A DNA stretch of 64,000 bases from Cymbomonas tetramitiformis (taxonomy: Eukaryota; Chlorophyta; Pyramimonadophyceae; Pyramimonadales; Pyramimonadaceae), in NCBI GenBank assembly GCA_001247695.2, contig LGRX02027855.1:1-64000 (forward strand), read 5' to 3'. Shown in pieces: positions 11,101 to 23,100 of the stretch (the first letter of the stretch is position 1; each line of letters opens with the position of its first letter). The position numbers and the translations under genes were made by a program. The notes under the pieces were generated by a model that saw nothing but the letters and a program-made list of their open reading frames with translations, made no database searches and was not told the DNA's origin.

Positions 11101-14100
11101 GTTGGGTAATGATGGGGGAAAGCAAGGTATATTGATAGGAGTGGGTTAATTACAGGGGGCGGTCAGGTGGGTCGATACGGGCTGGGTAATGAAGGGGACA
11201 GACATGTTCATGGATATGGGTCGGGTAATGACGCCGGGGGGGGGGAAGGAGGCAAAGCGCATGGATGTGGGTCAAGTGATGGGCGAAACGGAGCGCTGAT
11301 GTTTGCACCTCTTGTTGGCAAATGGAATAGGAAGGCGATCTTGGCAGCGCTTTGAAGGCCCGGTGTCGGGGGAACGCGGGGCTTGAGGGGAAGCACCGCT
11401 GGAGCCGTCATGAAAGGGGGATGACGCCTCCCAGCGTCCGTGCCAGGTATACCGCCTGACCTCAGAGTGTCTCACGCCTCTCGTGGGCAAGGGTGCGCCG
11501 ACAGGTTGTGGAGGTTTCATTAACTATAGCTCTGTACCTAGGCGTCACGACGGAGGATGACGTGGACGAGGAAGGTGCGTATGGGAGAGAAGCGGGGCCC
11601 AGTCAGTGTCCTTTGTCCTCTCCTGATGGGCGTACCTACTGTCGGAATCCAGGGGGCTGCCTTTCCGCCACCTTCTGACCTTTGGCTCATTTGCCGGTGC
11701 CTCTTGCAGCACTCAGAACTGCTCAAAGTGTGGTCATCGACGGCCTGCCATGCCGGTGCCTCTTGCAGCACTCAGAACTGCTCAAAGTGTGTCATCGACG
11801 GCCTGCCATGCCGGTGCCTCTTGCAGCACTCAGAACTGCTCAAAGTGTGTCATCGACGGCCTGCCATGCCGGTGCCTCTTGCAGCACTCAGAACTGCTCA
11901 AAGTGTGTCATCGACGGCCTGCCATGCCGGTGCCTCTTGCAGCACTCAGAACTGCTCAAAGTGTGTCATCGACGGCCTGCCATGCCGGTGATGTGTCATC
12001 GATGGCCTGCCATGCCGGTGATGTGTGTGGGTCTTGAGGGCGTTGAGAGAACCTGCAGAAGGTGACGATAAGAAGGAGAGCGGTGACAAGAAGAAGAACA
12101 TCGGTGCTACTCGGTGCGATGCCCGAAGTGGTGTGAAGCAGAAGTGGGTCAGAGGCGCGGTGTGAGGAGACGAGGGAAGACGGTGATGGAGTGCACGGCT
12201 GCCCATGATTGGCCACAAGGAGCCGCGCTCACGATCAACGCCTTTTCACAGGATAGCCACCTCATGGGCAAGCTTCAAGCCTGGGAGCCCCCGGGAGGAG
12301 GGTCCCAAACCTCCACCGGTTCAAGCATTGCCACGGCGCCTAGGACTTGTACTCGCGTCGAAGCTGCGGCAGTGATCGTTGCACCGCGCCTGGGACTCGT
12401 ACTCGCATTGGAGTATTGTGAAGCTCTGAGACTCGGATAGAATGAGCGCTGAGCCAATTTGAATAGTTGTGGGTAACGCGTTTTGGGAGGGCATTGTGGT
12501 TCGCCGTGGCATTGCGTTGGATGCAGCGGTGAGAAGAAGAAGAAGAAGAAGGACAAAACCAAATCGAAGGTTAAGGTAAAAAAGGACGATGAAAGTGATG
12601 TTAAGAAAAATAGCGAAGTACCTTCGGAGTCCGACCTTTCTCCGAGCAAGGTAGCACCCGCCTTAGGCCCCCGTACCTGCTTGGGCGCTCTCCGGCGCAC
12701 CTCAGGCGCCCTCTGCCTCCTCTGCCAGGCGCACCCAGGCGGCCCGTCTGCACGCCACTTTGGCTTCGAAGGCAGTCTGCGAAGGAGGTGCACCCCTCTC
12801 TGGGGGCCCTGTCTTCGCCCCGGGCACACTGTGTGCTAGTAGGGCCGGTCTGCGCGCTCGGCTCGCTCCGCCTCTGCAGACTACCCGCAAGGCACCGCCA
12901 GGAAGCCCGCCTACGAGTGCCTGCGAGTGCACTCTGCGCATCGGCCGTATCTGTGAAGCAGGTGCCGCCTGCTTGGGTGGCCACTGTTTGGGGATCCTTG
13001 CCTGCCTATGTCCAATGCTGCGCCCGTCTCGCCTTCTGGGGGTCGCGTAGTCCCCCCTGACTCGCCTTGTGGAGCCTTATGGTGGCGCACCCCACGAATA
13101 TAGTACAGCGCAGGCGCTTTGGTACATCTGTCTCCGCATGGCGGCGAGAGCTCGGTCTGACTAAGCACTCCCCGGACGGGCGCCGCAGGTAGGAGCCAGG
13201 CTGATGGAACTCTTCACGGGCAAGGTGCGGATTGCCTTGTGTCCGACTGAATCCCTCCAGTCCTCTCCCTGCCTCCCCTCCCTACCCTCCCTTGCGCATA
13301 CCTGGCTTCCACTATGGGGGGCTGTGAGGCCGGCCTTCACGCCTGCTTCTGCACGCATGCGTCATGCAGCAGTCACGAAGCTCTCGCGGACGCAGTCGTG
13401 GAGCCCGAGGTCGTGCTGGCGGCAGGGAGGTCCGCGCATGATCGCACTCAAACATGTTTGGTAGGGCTCATTCACATCGCCATGGGCCCGGCGAAGGGGA
13501 ACGAGTTTGACTCGCGATGGATCCACTTCACGATCACATGAAGTGGATCAGGAGCTCTCGTCACCGGTGCTGGTGGGATCAGGTGATTGTGATGATGATG
13601 CTGATGCTGGTGACGTCCACGCTTCTAGAGATTGCGATGGAGCCCTTCCAGAAGGAGCTCGGCGTGCAGACCTTGGACGCGGTGTACCAGAGGTGCGCGC
13701 CCGGTGCCTCGTGGCAGCGCAGCGCCGTGGGCATGGCCCAGCGGATAGGCAAGGCCGCCGTTGTCTCGGTGCCGAAACCAGTGGCGCTCGTGCTTGATCA
13801 GATATTTACCCTGAGCGCGGAGCACCCAGCACCCTCCTCAGAGCCCTCTGCTGCTATAGATAGTTAATGACTGGCGACGGGGAGGGAGAGGGTGGTGGTT
13901 GATCAGTGTGGATGGCGACCTCGAGCATCCGAGCTTTCGCAACGCGCTGTCCGTATACATCAGAGGGGGCAAACCCGGCTCCAAGTATAATCCGAGCGAG
14001 GAGCTCATCTACCTCAAGGTGCGCGGGGTTGGGTGCACGCGCGCTTGGTCCCCACGACCGGAGAGTCTCGCCAGAGCGTTTTCGCCGAGGTCGCTCTCAC

Positions 14101-17100
14101 CGCGACTCTTGTGCCTTTGAGAACGGTTCCCAGGTTGGAGGAGAAATTGTCCCAAGGCTTGACGTCGACCCTGATGCTGAAGATGATTCGACAATCGTGC
14201 CGTCGTATATGCGAGATACCGAGGGTAATTATGCCGCATATTACGATGACAAGGATGAATACGAAAGGCTACGCGAGGTCGAGCTTCAGTTTGCCGGTGG
14301 ATGTGACGTAGCACTGAACAAGGCGTGGCCCGATCCTTCCTCTCTCTCTCTCTCTCTTAGACCCCACACGCGCGCGCTGGGCCTCCCCATAGGCTCCCCT
14401 GTGGTATGCGCCCCCATCTCCTCGTTAATGCTCAGGGTGCGTCATCAGCCTCCACAGGACCCCCTTAGACCCCCCGCGGTGAAGCGAGATTCTCTGACTG
14501 CATGCCCGCGCTTTGCAGCCAGAAGCGCCTCCCGGCTCCTCGATGCCGGCTCCCCGGTGCCGGCTCCCCGGTGGAGGGTCTGCAGACTCGGACCCTTGGC
14601 GATGGGAAGCCCGAAGGGCGCTACCATGAGCCCTAGCCAGGGCCCGCAACTCCAACCTCCTGGCACCTTGCTTGGCCTCCCTGCCAAGCTGTGGCCGGGT
14701 GAGTGAGGCTCCCAGGAATGCCGCTCGTGAAGGTGGTGCTCGCGAGTAAGCCTCCAGCGAGGAAAGAGCTGGGGCTGGTTGGGCCGATAAGCCTCGAGAG
14801 TGATCGCTCGAAGCTGCATGCCGCAGAGACGGATCTGCCACAAGTGACGGGCGCTTTCTCTGCCGTTTCCATTTCTTGAATTGGCCGTCGGCAGCAGCTG
14901 CAAACGCCTCGATTTGCTCAACCACTGGAAAACCCTAACGCCCTATTTTTGTTACCAGGCGCATCCCCCTGCTTGCCGGAGCCGGGCTTCCATGAAGGGG
15001 CCGGAGCAGAGAGCTGAATCTAGACCGGGTGGGGAGTAGGTGCAGGCTGTGAATGCACACACGAGCTTGAACTGCGAGCTCGCAGCGATATTTGACAACG
15101 CGGAGAACGTTCATGCGGCGGCTGCGGCCAACATGTACCTCACCGTGCTCATCGTGATCATCCTCGGACTCGGGATGGGGCTCATCGCCTCCGACATGCA
15201 GGTCCGCGCGAAATTGGGGACGCGCGGACTGCTGCAAGCGTGTCATCCGCGCAAGGGGGGATCGGAGGCGAGCTGTGCTGACCCCCCCCCTGTAGGCTCA
15301 GGGGGAGCGCAGGCACGCCTTGTGCATGGAGGCGCCCTCGGGGGTAAAGTGGGCATTCCCAGGGACCCTGGTGTAATTCTGTGGTGTGCTCGGGGAGGCG
15401 GGGCGGAGAGCGCACGCATTCCTCGGGCTGAAGGCGAGGGTTGTGAAGATGGCTCATGTCTCAGCATCTTGGCTGCGTGGAGCCCGAGAGAGATGGGGCG
15501 CGGGGCTTCAATGGCTTTCTCAGTCCCGCTCGGCAGCATCTCGAAGTGTTCGAGGAGCGGCGGAGCGTCTGCCGTACACCTAAGACGGGTAGGGTGTGGG
15601 CATGACAGAAAATTGTTCTGGATCCGATCGATAGGGTCTCCTCCTTCCTCAAGATGTTCTTGCCCAAAAAGGAGGAAGAGGATGATGACGGCGCGGAGAC
15701 AGAACAGGTGGCGGCTCGCAAACCCGCCTGATGCGCCCTGCTTGCCCGAGGTCCACCCAATCCTTTCCATTCTGTGACAGGATCATGGCCAGCGTGCGAT
15801 GCTGAGGCTGATGCTGATGCACGACGCGCGGCCACTCTTCATGCAAGGTAACTAGTCGGCGCCTGATAGCGGGTGATGGGCGGAGGCGAGCTGCAGGAGC
15901 GCAACGTGATCACAGAGATCAAGGAAAACTTTGGGCATATCCATAAGGGGCTGATGTCGCTCACCGAGGTGGGGCGTGCACATGCCATGTGTGCTCACCC
16001 CCGGCCTGGCCTCTCCCCCTCCGACTTGTTCACGCCTTCGATGCCGGCATAGGCCGCGGCGGTGCGGTAGCAGAGCTGCAGACCGCAGCTCGCTGGTATG
16101 CCCGGTTTGCAGGATCCGGGCTTTGGTGTGCCGCAGCTCCTGCGAGGACATGACAGGTGTATCTTAGGTGCCAGCTGGCAGGCGCTGCCAACTCCGACCT
16201 GGGAGAGCTGTGGGAAGGAGACGTGCAGCATTCCGTGTGGACATGGGAATGAGGGCGCGGACAGAGTGTCCATGCCGCCGCTTGCTGCCGCCGCCTGCTG
16301 CTCTCAGAATTGTCGATGTTGGGAGGGTACTGACTCCTCTCTGGCGTGCCGTGCGGGTCCCTGTGACCGCCCTTCCACTCGATGCCCCGACTCTTATCAG
16401 GCAATACCTCCCGAGCAGCCCCTGAAGCTGATCTTCGAGGCCATCACCGATGTGGAGACCGCATTCTCCGTCAAGTACACTAGCTTGCGCCGGACTCTTT
16501 TGAAGCTGGAGGTGCGGTTCCCTTCTCAAACGGGCGTGTTGTACGCAAGGACCAGGCACCGGAGAGCGCGGGTGCTCGCCGGCAGAGCCTCGCCGGGCCT
16601 CCGCGCTGCTCGGTTTGGCTCGGCTTGGCCGGGACCCGGGCCGCTCTCCCATTCCAGCTACGCAAAGGGCCGAGCTGCGCTCGTCTTACTTCCGCCTCAC
16701 TTTGAGGCGAGAGGTCTCCCTGGTGCCTGGTTCTCTGGGATCATTTACGCGGGGGCTGTGCCAAGCGGCCCTGTCCACCTCCTCTTATCCATGTTGGTGG
16801 ACACCACGCCAGATATGTTTACATTGCGCATTCGGCCTGTTTGTCTCTCACCTCGTTTCTGTTGCGGCGGCAAGGGAAAAGACGGAAAGGGAGGAGTGGC
16901 GATGACCGGCATTGAATGTACGAACTGTCGGAAGCGCTCCCAGGGATTTATGAACTGTCGGAAGTGCTCCCAGGGATTTACGAACTGTCGGAAGTGCTCC
17001 CAGGGATTTACGAGCTGTCGGAAGTGCTCCCAGGGATTTACGAACTGTCGGAAGTGCTCCCAGGGATTGACAGTTCCCTTGAGCACTCCCAGGCTCAGAT

Positions 17101-20100
17101 ATGTGCACGGCTCGTCAACAGAAGGGGAGGCTTTTAGTCTGGGCCGAAGGGGAGGTGCGGTGTTGGATGGGTTGGCAGGCCCCGATCAAGACGATGCTGG
17201 TGGAGATGAAAAAAACGCAGTCGGCTTTCATTCGGGTACACTCGCCTGCCTGCCATGAAGCTCTATAAGCCTCCCCTTCCCGCCCCTGCACGGGCACGCG
17301 CCCTCGTGGCCCGGCGGGTTGTCGGCGTCACCAGGCATGACGCACGCGAGAGAAAGGCTCACAAGCGACGGATGGGCCGGATTCACGTCTGGAGCCACAC
17401 TAGTCATCACCGGTGATGAATTCACGTTGGTGCAAGTCATCGAAGAAGATTTTCTGTCGCCCTGAGTGTGGCTGATGCCACGCGTTGGTGCGGCCTGGCG
17501 TGACCGGGTTTGAACTTCCCGTGGTGACACATCTCGACCACCAAACCATCGAACCTGCCGCCTGCGCCAGGGACTGCGCAGCGCCACACCCTTTGAAACC
17601 CTCGACCCTGCCGGACAGGGCGAGTGCGAGCCCCTAGCAGTGCTTGACAGTGTGGGACGCTAAAGCTGCGCGCGGCGCTCGAGATGCCGCGCGGGCAGGA
17701 GAGGGCGCGGGGGCGCCTGCATGACGTTGGCTGCGTTGCTGGGACCCTTGGCGAGGCTCCTTAGAAGTGAGGAGAGTGAAGAGGGGCAAGGCTGGGCTGC
17801 ACGCCTCGCGGGGAGACACGAGTCAAACGGAGCTTTAGGCGGGCCTCCTCCTCCCGTGCTTAGCTTCTGTCTGATTGTGTCTGTGCCGGACGCGCCCGCT
17901 GCCCTTCCGCCTTGGCCGAGGATTCCGAGCCTCCGTGTGGAGGCGGCTACCGGGATGCGCGGACGACACTCTGAGCTGGTGGGTGGAGTGTGCTGCGGGC
18001 GACTGGCCGGCGTGGGGGGGATGGGCGCTTATGTCCAACGCAGGGCAAGCTGACGCGGAAGCGCCTAAGTGACAGCATGAACTTGGTCACGCAGCAGATC
18101 ATGGACATGCTTGCGGGGATCCCGCACGATATGCTGCGGGATCACCCGAACGTTACCTGGGCCCTCAAGCTGACTCAGCATTCCCTGCCCGCAGTGGTGA
18201 AGTTCGTCAACAACACGCTGGTCGTCCTGGAGAAGGGCCTCGTGAGCATGGTGCCACCTCAGCCGCCACTCCTGCACCGAGCCTCCCAACCCCCCGTTCC
18301 TGCGCAGATCAGGCTTCGACCAATGCTGGCTCATTCGCGTCAACTGCCATTTGAGAAACAAGTTTGGATCCCCCCTCCCACCGGCTGGATGGTAAGGTCA
18401 GTGTGAGCAGCCTCTGAGCTCGCGGGCCCGGCGTGCGCGGCGCCGAGCAAGGAACTCGAGTCAGTTTGTACAGTGGCACATTTCCCCCCTCGCCGGAGAG
18501 AGCCGCCCCGCCGCAGAGGCACACCTATCAGTGCCGCCCGCCGCAGACGCGTACGCCACCGCCGCACGCGCCGCAGCAGCGCGTCCCGGCGGCGGTGCGT
18601 GCATTGGGGGAGCAAGGGGCTGATGCGGAACAGAGCCGGGGAGGATATGATGAGCGCGGGTGGACGGGGGCGCTCATTTTCAGGCAATCTTCGCTCAGAT
18701 TCCACGTGAAAGCGAGGAGTTGACGAATGAGGAGGTGTCTGACCTATGGCTGAAGCTGGTACTGCCCGGTGTGGCCATTCCCCGGGCTGGCAGTGGTGCT
18801 GGATGGTCCCACCCGGGCAGGATCCGGGCGTCATTTGCGCAGTGCCCGAAACAAGCGCACCGCCCACCCTCCTTCCAGCTATCAGTTGTGTTCGGATGGT
18901 TGGGATCGGAAAGCTGGAGCCTAGACACCTTGTTGAATACCCAGTGCGAAAAGCAGGAGGCCTAGCGGGCCTGCCCTCTCTGAGGGAAGCGCGGGAGGGG
19001 GGGTGTGCCTCGGCGATGCAGGTGAGAGGCATCGTGAGGAGGACGCTGACGATGTGTGGGCAGTATGACCTGGCGCATCGCATGGGCTCCGCGTCCATCG
19101 AGGAGATGCTGAACATCTTCAACAACCACATCAAGAAAGATGCCATCGAAATGCTGCGCAAGGTGATGCCCCGCCTTGTGACGTCTTTGGACGCCTTGTG
19201 ACGCGGTGAGCGCTCTCCGGAACCCCTCCGGGACTCAGGCTCCAGGACTCAGGCTCCAGGACTCCAGGCTCCAGGCTCCAGGCTCGCTGCGCGGCGAGGA
19301 GGGCTGACAGTGGGCGCCTCTCCCCTCCGTGCAGCTTGGGCTGGACGTGGACCACCTGGACTGGAAGCGCATGAAGCTCGTGGACGTCACCAAGGCGATG
19401 AACGCGAAGATTGCGGGCGAGGTGCTCGCGCTGCTGCCGGAGAGCCTGCGCAGCCAGATGCCGGAGAGCCTGCGGCAAGCGCACACGGGCGGGCTGCACC
19501 AATTCCAAGAGGAGCTGCAGGTGTTTGTGGTGAACCAGTCTCTGGAAGCGGTCTCCCAGCTTCGCAAAACGCCCTCCCACTCCCTTGTTACCGATCAGAT
19601 GGTGGAGAGGATCCAGGAGGTGACGCTCGCCTTCCGCAGCGGGCGAGTCGGTGTCGTGGACAGCCTCAACCGCGTGTCTTCCCTCGTTCAGGTGCTGAGC
19701 TCCCTCCGCGCCACAGAGCGCGCCAGATCAGCAAGCGGCTCCTGGTGGACACGGCAGCGAGTTGAGGCTGCATCTTCTCGAATGGTCTGCACATGCAGAG
19801 ACACCTTGGCTTCTAGATTTTGTCTAGATCCTGTCGTACTTTTATATTCCTCATATAAAATCATATAAGGGTACCTTTACATCGGACCGGACAAGCCTCG
19901 CAGAGACCGATGTCAGCGGAGCGCTCCAAGGCCTTCGTCCGGTGTCACACCTGGCCGCAGTGTCACACCTGGCCGCGGTGTCACACCTGGCAGCGCACCA
20001 TTGACACCATCCCGCATCCTTCTATCGATATGCTGCGTCCCTGGACGAATTGATACGTGAAATCAAGAGCTCCTGACCCGCCCACCCGCCTGGGAGCAGT

Positions 20101-23100
20101 AGCGCTGTGCTGAGCGCAATGTCAGCCTGCTGCATGCACGACACAAGCCACTTGGCCGAGTGCTCGCTGCATGTAGCATAGCCCCGACTCGGGTTCCTTG
20201 CTGCCCTTCCCTGTCGGCTCTCGGGGTAGTGAGCGGTGCAGAGGCTCGCGCCAAGACGAGGTTGCACAAGTTGGCATTGTACGCGCGCGAGGCTGCTCCC
20301 TGCACAAACCCGTGATCTAGCGCCAGCAAGCACCAAGCTACCCCCCAACCGCACCCCCACCCCATCAACACTCTCTAGTTATGGACGCCGCGCCGCAGCC
20401 GTTGGATTGATATGGGGTTGCCGTGTGCTCGCAGGAAATATGTGTGCAGCATTTGTCTTTGGGATTCCCCATGCTCGATGAAGCCCGTCAGATGAAGCTC
20501 TTCTTCGAGGTCTGGGGTCCCTTGAATTTCTCTTACGCCCGTAGCCACCCCCGCTCATCCTCCCCATACCCCACCTAATCGCTCATCCTCCTCAGCATTG
20601 TTGACCGCCTTGCGCCACTCATCCCCTGTGGCCACATTGTGTGCCACTGCGTGCCCCTTTCCGCGCCCTGCCGGGTCTCGACTGCCCTGCCTCCTCTGGC
20701 TTGCTTTCTTCTTTTTCCGGTTTGGTTCCATGCCTTGAGGCTACTAGCGCGCGCAGTGCCCCCTCAGGCCTTGCCTGTCCCCCAGGCTCGCACCCGCCGC
20801 ACGTCCACGCTCCCCGCCTCACCTCTGCACAGGTCTCCATGCCGCTTCCACTGACAGCTCGGTTCGTCCCCCCCACTCCCCCGACGCCCAGGAAATGCAG
20901 ATAGCCCACGCCTCACAGTCCTACGAGCTCTTCCTCGAGAAGGTGGACTACAACCCTCAGGTGCGACCGGGCTGTTCCGGGGCGCAGCGCCCTGGCCTTC
21001 TTGTTCCGGCTCCTTGAGGGGCCCCGAGGGCTCCCCCAGCCTCCCCCCCTCCTCTCTCTGCTGAGGCCTATGGTAGGGTTAAAGGCGGGAGGATTATAGT
21101 CGCCCGCTCGATGACCACGATGCGGTCGCAGGAGCCCTGTGTGTCACCACCTCCAGCTTGCATGCCACGCGTATGGCCGCACCTTCCGGGCCAGGGCTAT
21201 GCACATCCCAAATTGGACAGTGCACGGAGAGCCGATGCGTCGCGCAGCCGCACAGCCATCCTCGAGCGGTTGTCCCGGCGCCGCTGGTGGCAGTGCCGCT
21301 TCTGGCCCGCTGTTATGGGCTGAGGCTTGGGAGCGTGGGACGGGCTGACAACTGCAGATGTTCGCCTCTCTGCTTGGATCGGTACCCTTGCCGACCCGGG
21401 AGCAGATGCTCTCAGACCCCAAGAGGTGCCCCCTCGCATGCCTTCCCTGCGGCCCATAGCCTCGCAACCACAGAGCAACCCCCCCTCCCCCCTCCCCCTG
21501 AAGCGCCCTCAGATTCCTTGTCTGTGGAACGCATTCTGTACCCTGACGCAAGCTTGGCGTGGACCGGAAATCCGCGCACTCCGGCCGCTGGGAGTGAGGC
21601 TGCTTGGGGCGGGGGCGGGAGGGCGGGAGGGCAGATATGTGGAGGAGCTGCGGTCCATGGTGCACAGCTCGCGTGTCCCGGAGATGGTAGACAAGCAGCT
21701 GAAGAAGAGCCTGCACGCGGCGGTGGAGGAGATGCGCAGCTTGATGAGCCTGATCCCCAACCTGCCGACCTCGGCCGCTGCCGCCACTGCTCTGGTTCGC
21801 CCCGCGACAGCCCCTGAGCGCTGCGGGGGGGGAGCACTCCAAGGCGCAGCCCATCGCCGAGCAATACTTTTGAGAGGCCCGCACCCGCCGCCGAGCAGCG
21901 TTTTGCCGGCGCTCCAGCAACCATCGCTCAGCTTGGAGGATGGCCGTTTGACACTCCGTGGGGCGATCACCACGGGCTTGGCAGGGGGAAGAGGCGGCGC
22001 GCAAGCTACTCCACCGGCTGGTGCAGTACAGGCACCTAGTGCCAGCGAACATGGCGGCCGGCTTCAGCTGGCCGACCGCAGCCAGCCTGGACACCTTGCC
22101 GGCAGCGCGCGTGTACGAGCTGCTGGCAGATGTTGCACCCATGCTCCGGACTGTGGAGGTAGGGCCTTACACTCACCGATGCTCGGCTGTCGCCGATCAG
22201 CTCGCACGGCTGCAGAGCGGTGTATGCGCGCGGCGATTCCGCGCATCTCGCCCGTTCTCCGGGAATGATGTTGACAGACGTGGGTCAAAGCTGCCGTGTG
22301 CTGGGCTGATGCGCTTGCACATGGTTGAAGTCAGAGGATCTCCCTCTCTCGCTCTCATAGGCTGTGTCCGGGGTCTTGCCGGATCCTTGTATAGAGCTCG
22401 CCGATACGCTCGTTGCGAGTGCCTCCTGGTTCGGATGGATAGCCATTTATTTACTTTGTGTGACTGCTGGATGGACGATGCGTCAGCCGCCTCGTGTGCC
22501 TGCTCCATCGGACGGTCAGTTTGAGAGAGACGTGCCGTCGTGTGAAGTGGGTTTGACTCTACTCTTGTCAGGAGGATGAGGTGGTCGCGACGAGATGTTT
22601 CCCGGTCTTTCCTGGTGTCCTCGAGAGTCGGGTGGAGGGCCGTGGGAGGCACTGAATGCAGGCAAGGTTTAGTAAGCTACCGATGGACCTGCTGCAGCTG
22701 GACACTATCTTAGAGAAGCTTAATTTCTTTAGGCGGTGCGAGCCCACCACCCCTGGCAGCAATACTTGCGGTGCCCGTGATGCGACTCGCCAGGTTGCAT
22801 GCCACGAGTACAAGCTTCCTTCGCGCTTGGCCTGCGTGTTGGTGCCTCACACTAAATACGCAGTAAGTGTGCAACGTGCCCGTCACAGACTCATGCCTAC
22901 AAGCCATGCTGTCACCTATGGCGCCGTTTTTACAGTGTGCACGTGGTACTATGGAATGATTTTGCACTGTTGAGACCGATCGACGGCCCTTAGATTGCAC
23001 AGATGCAGCTGATTTTCTGAAAGGCTCCCGTCGAGACTTGTGTGTAATGCTGAACTGTGGGACCGGCGGGTGGACAGACAAATGGTGAGCGTGGATCTGG

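Noticed and set aside
11557..12065. Cys-rich repetitive protein over the 58-bp minisatellite
   Set aside because: Three frames are open with equal quality, and the unit contains splice-like motifs. It is best explained as an intronic repeat.
16745..17137. Repeat proteins on both strands over the 30-bp minisatellite
   Set aside because: Same reasoning: unit length is a multiple of three and the flanking exons splice around it.
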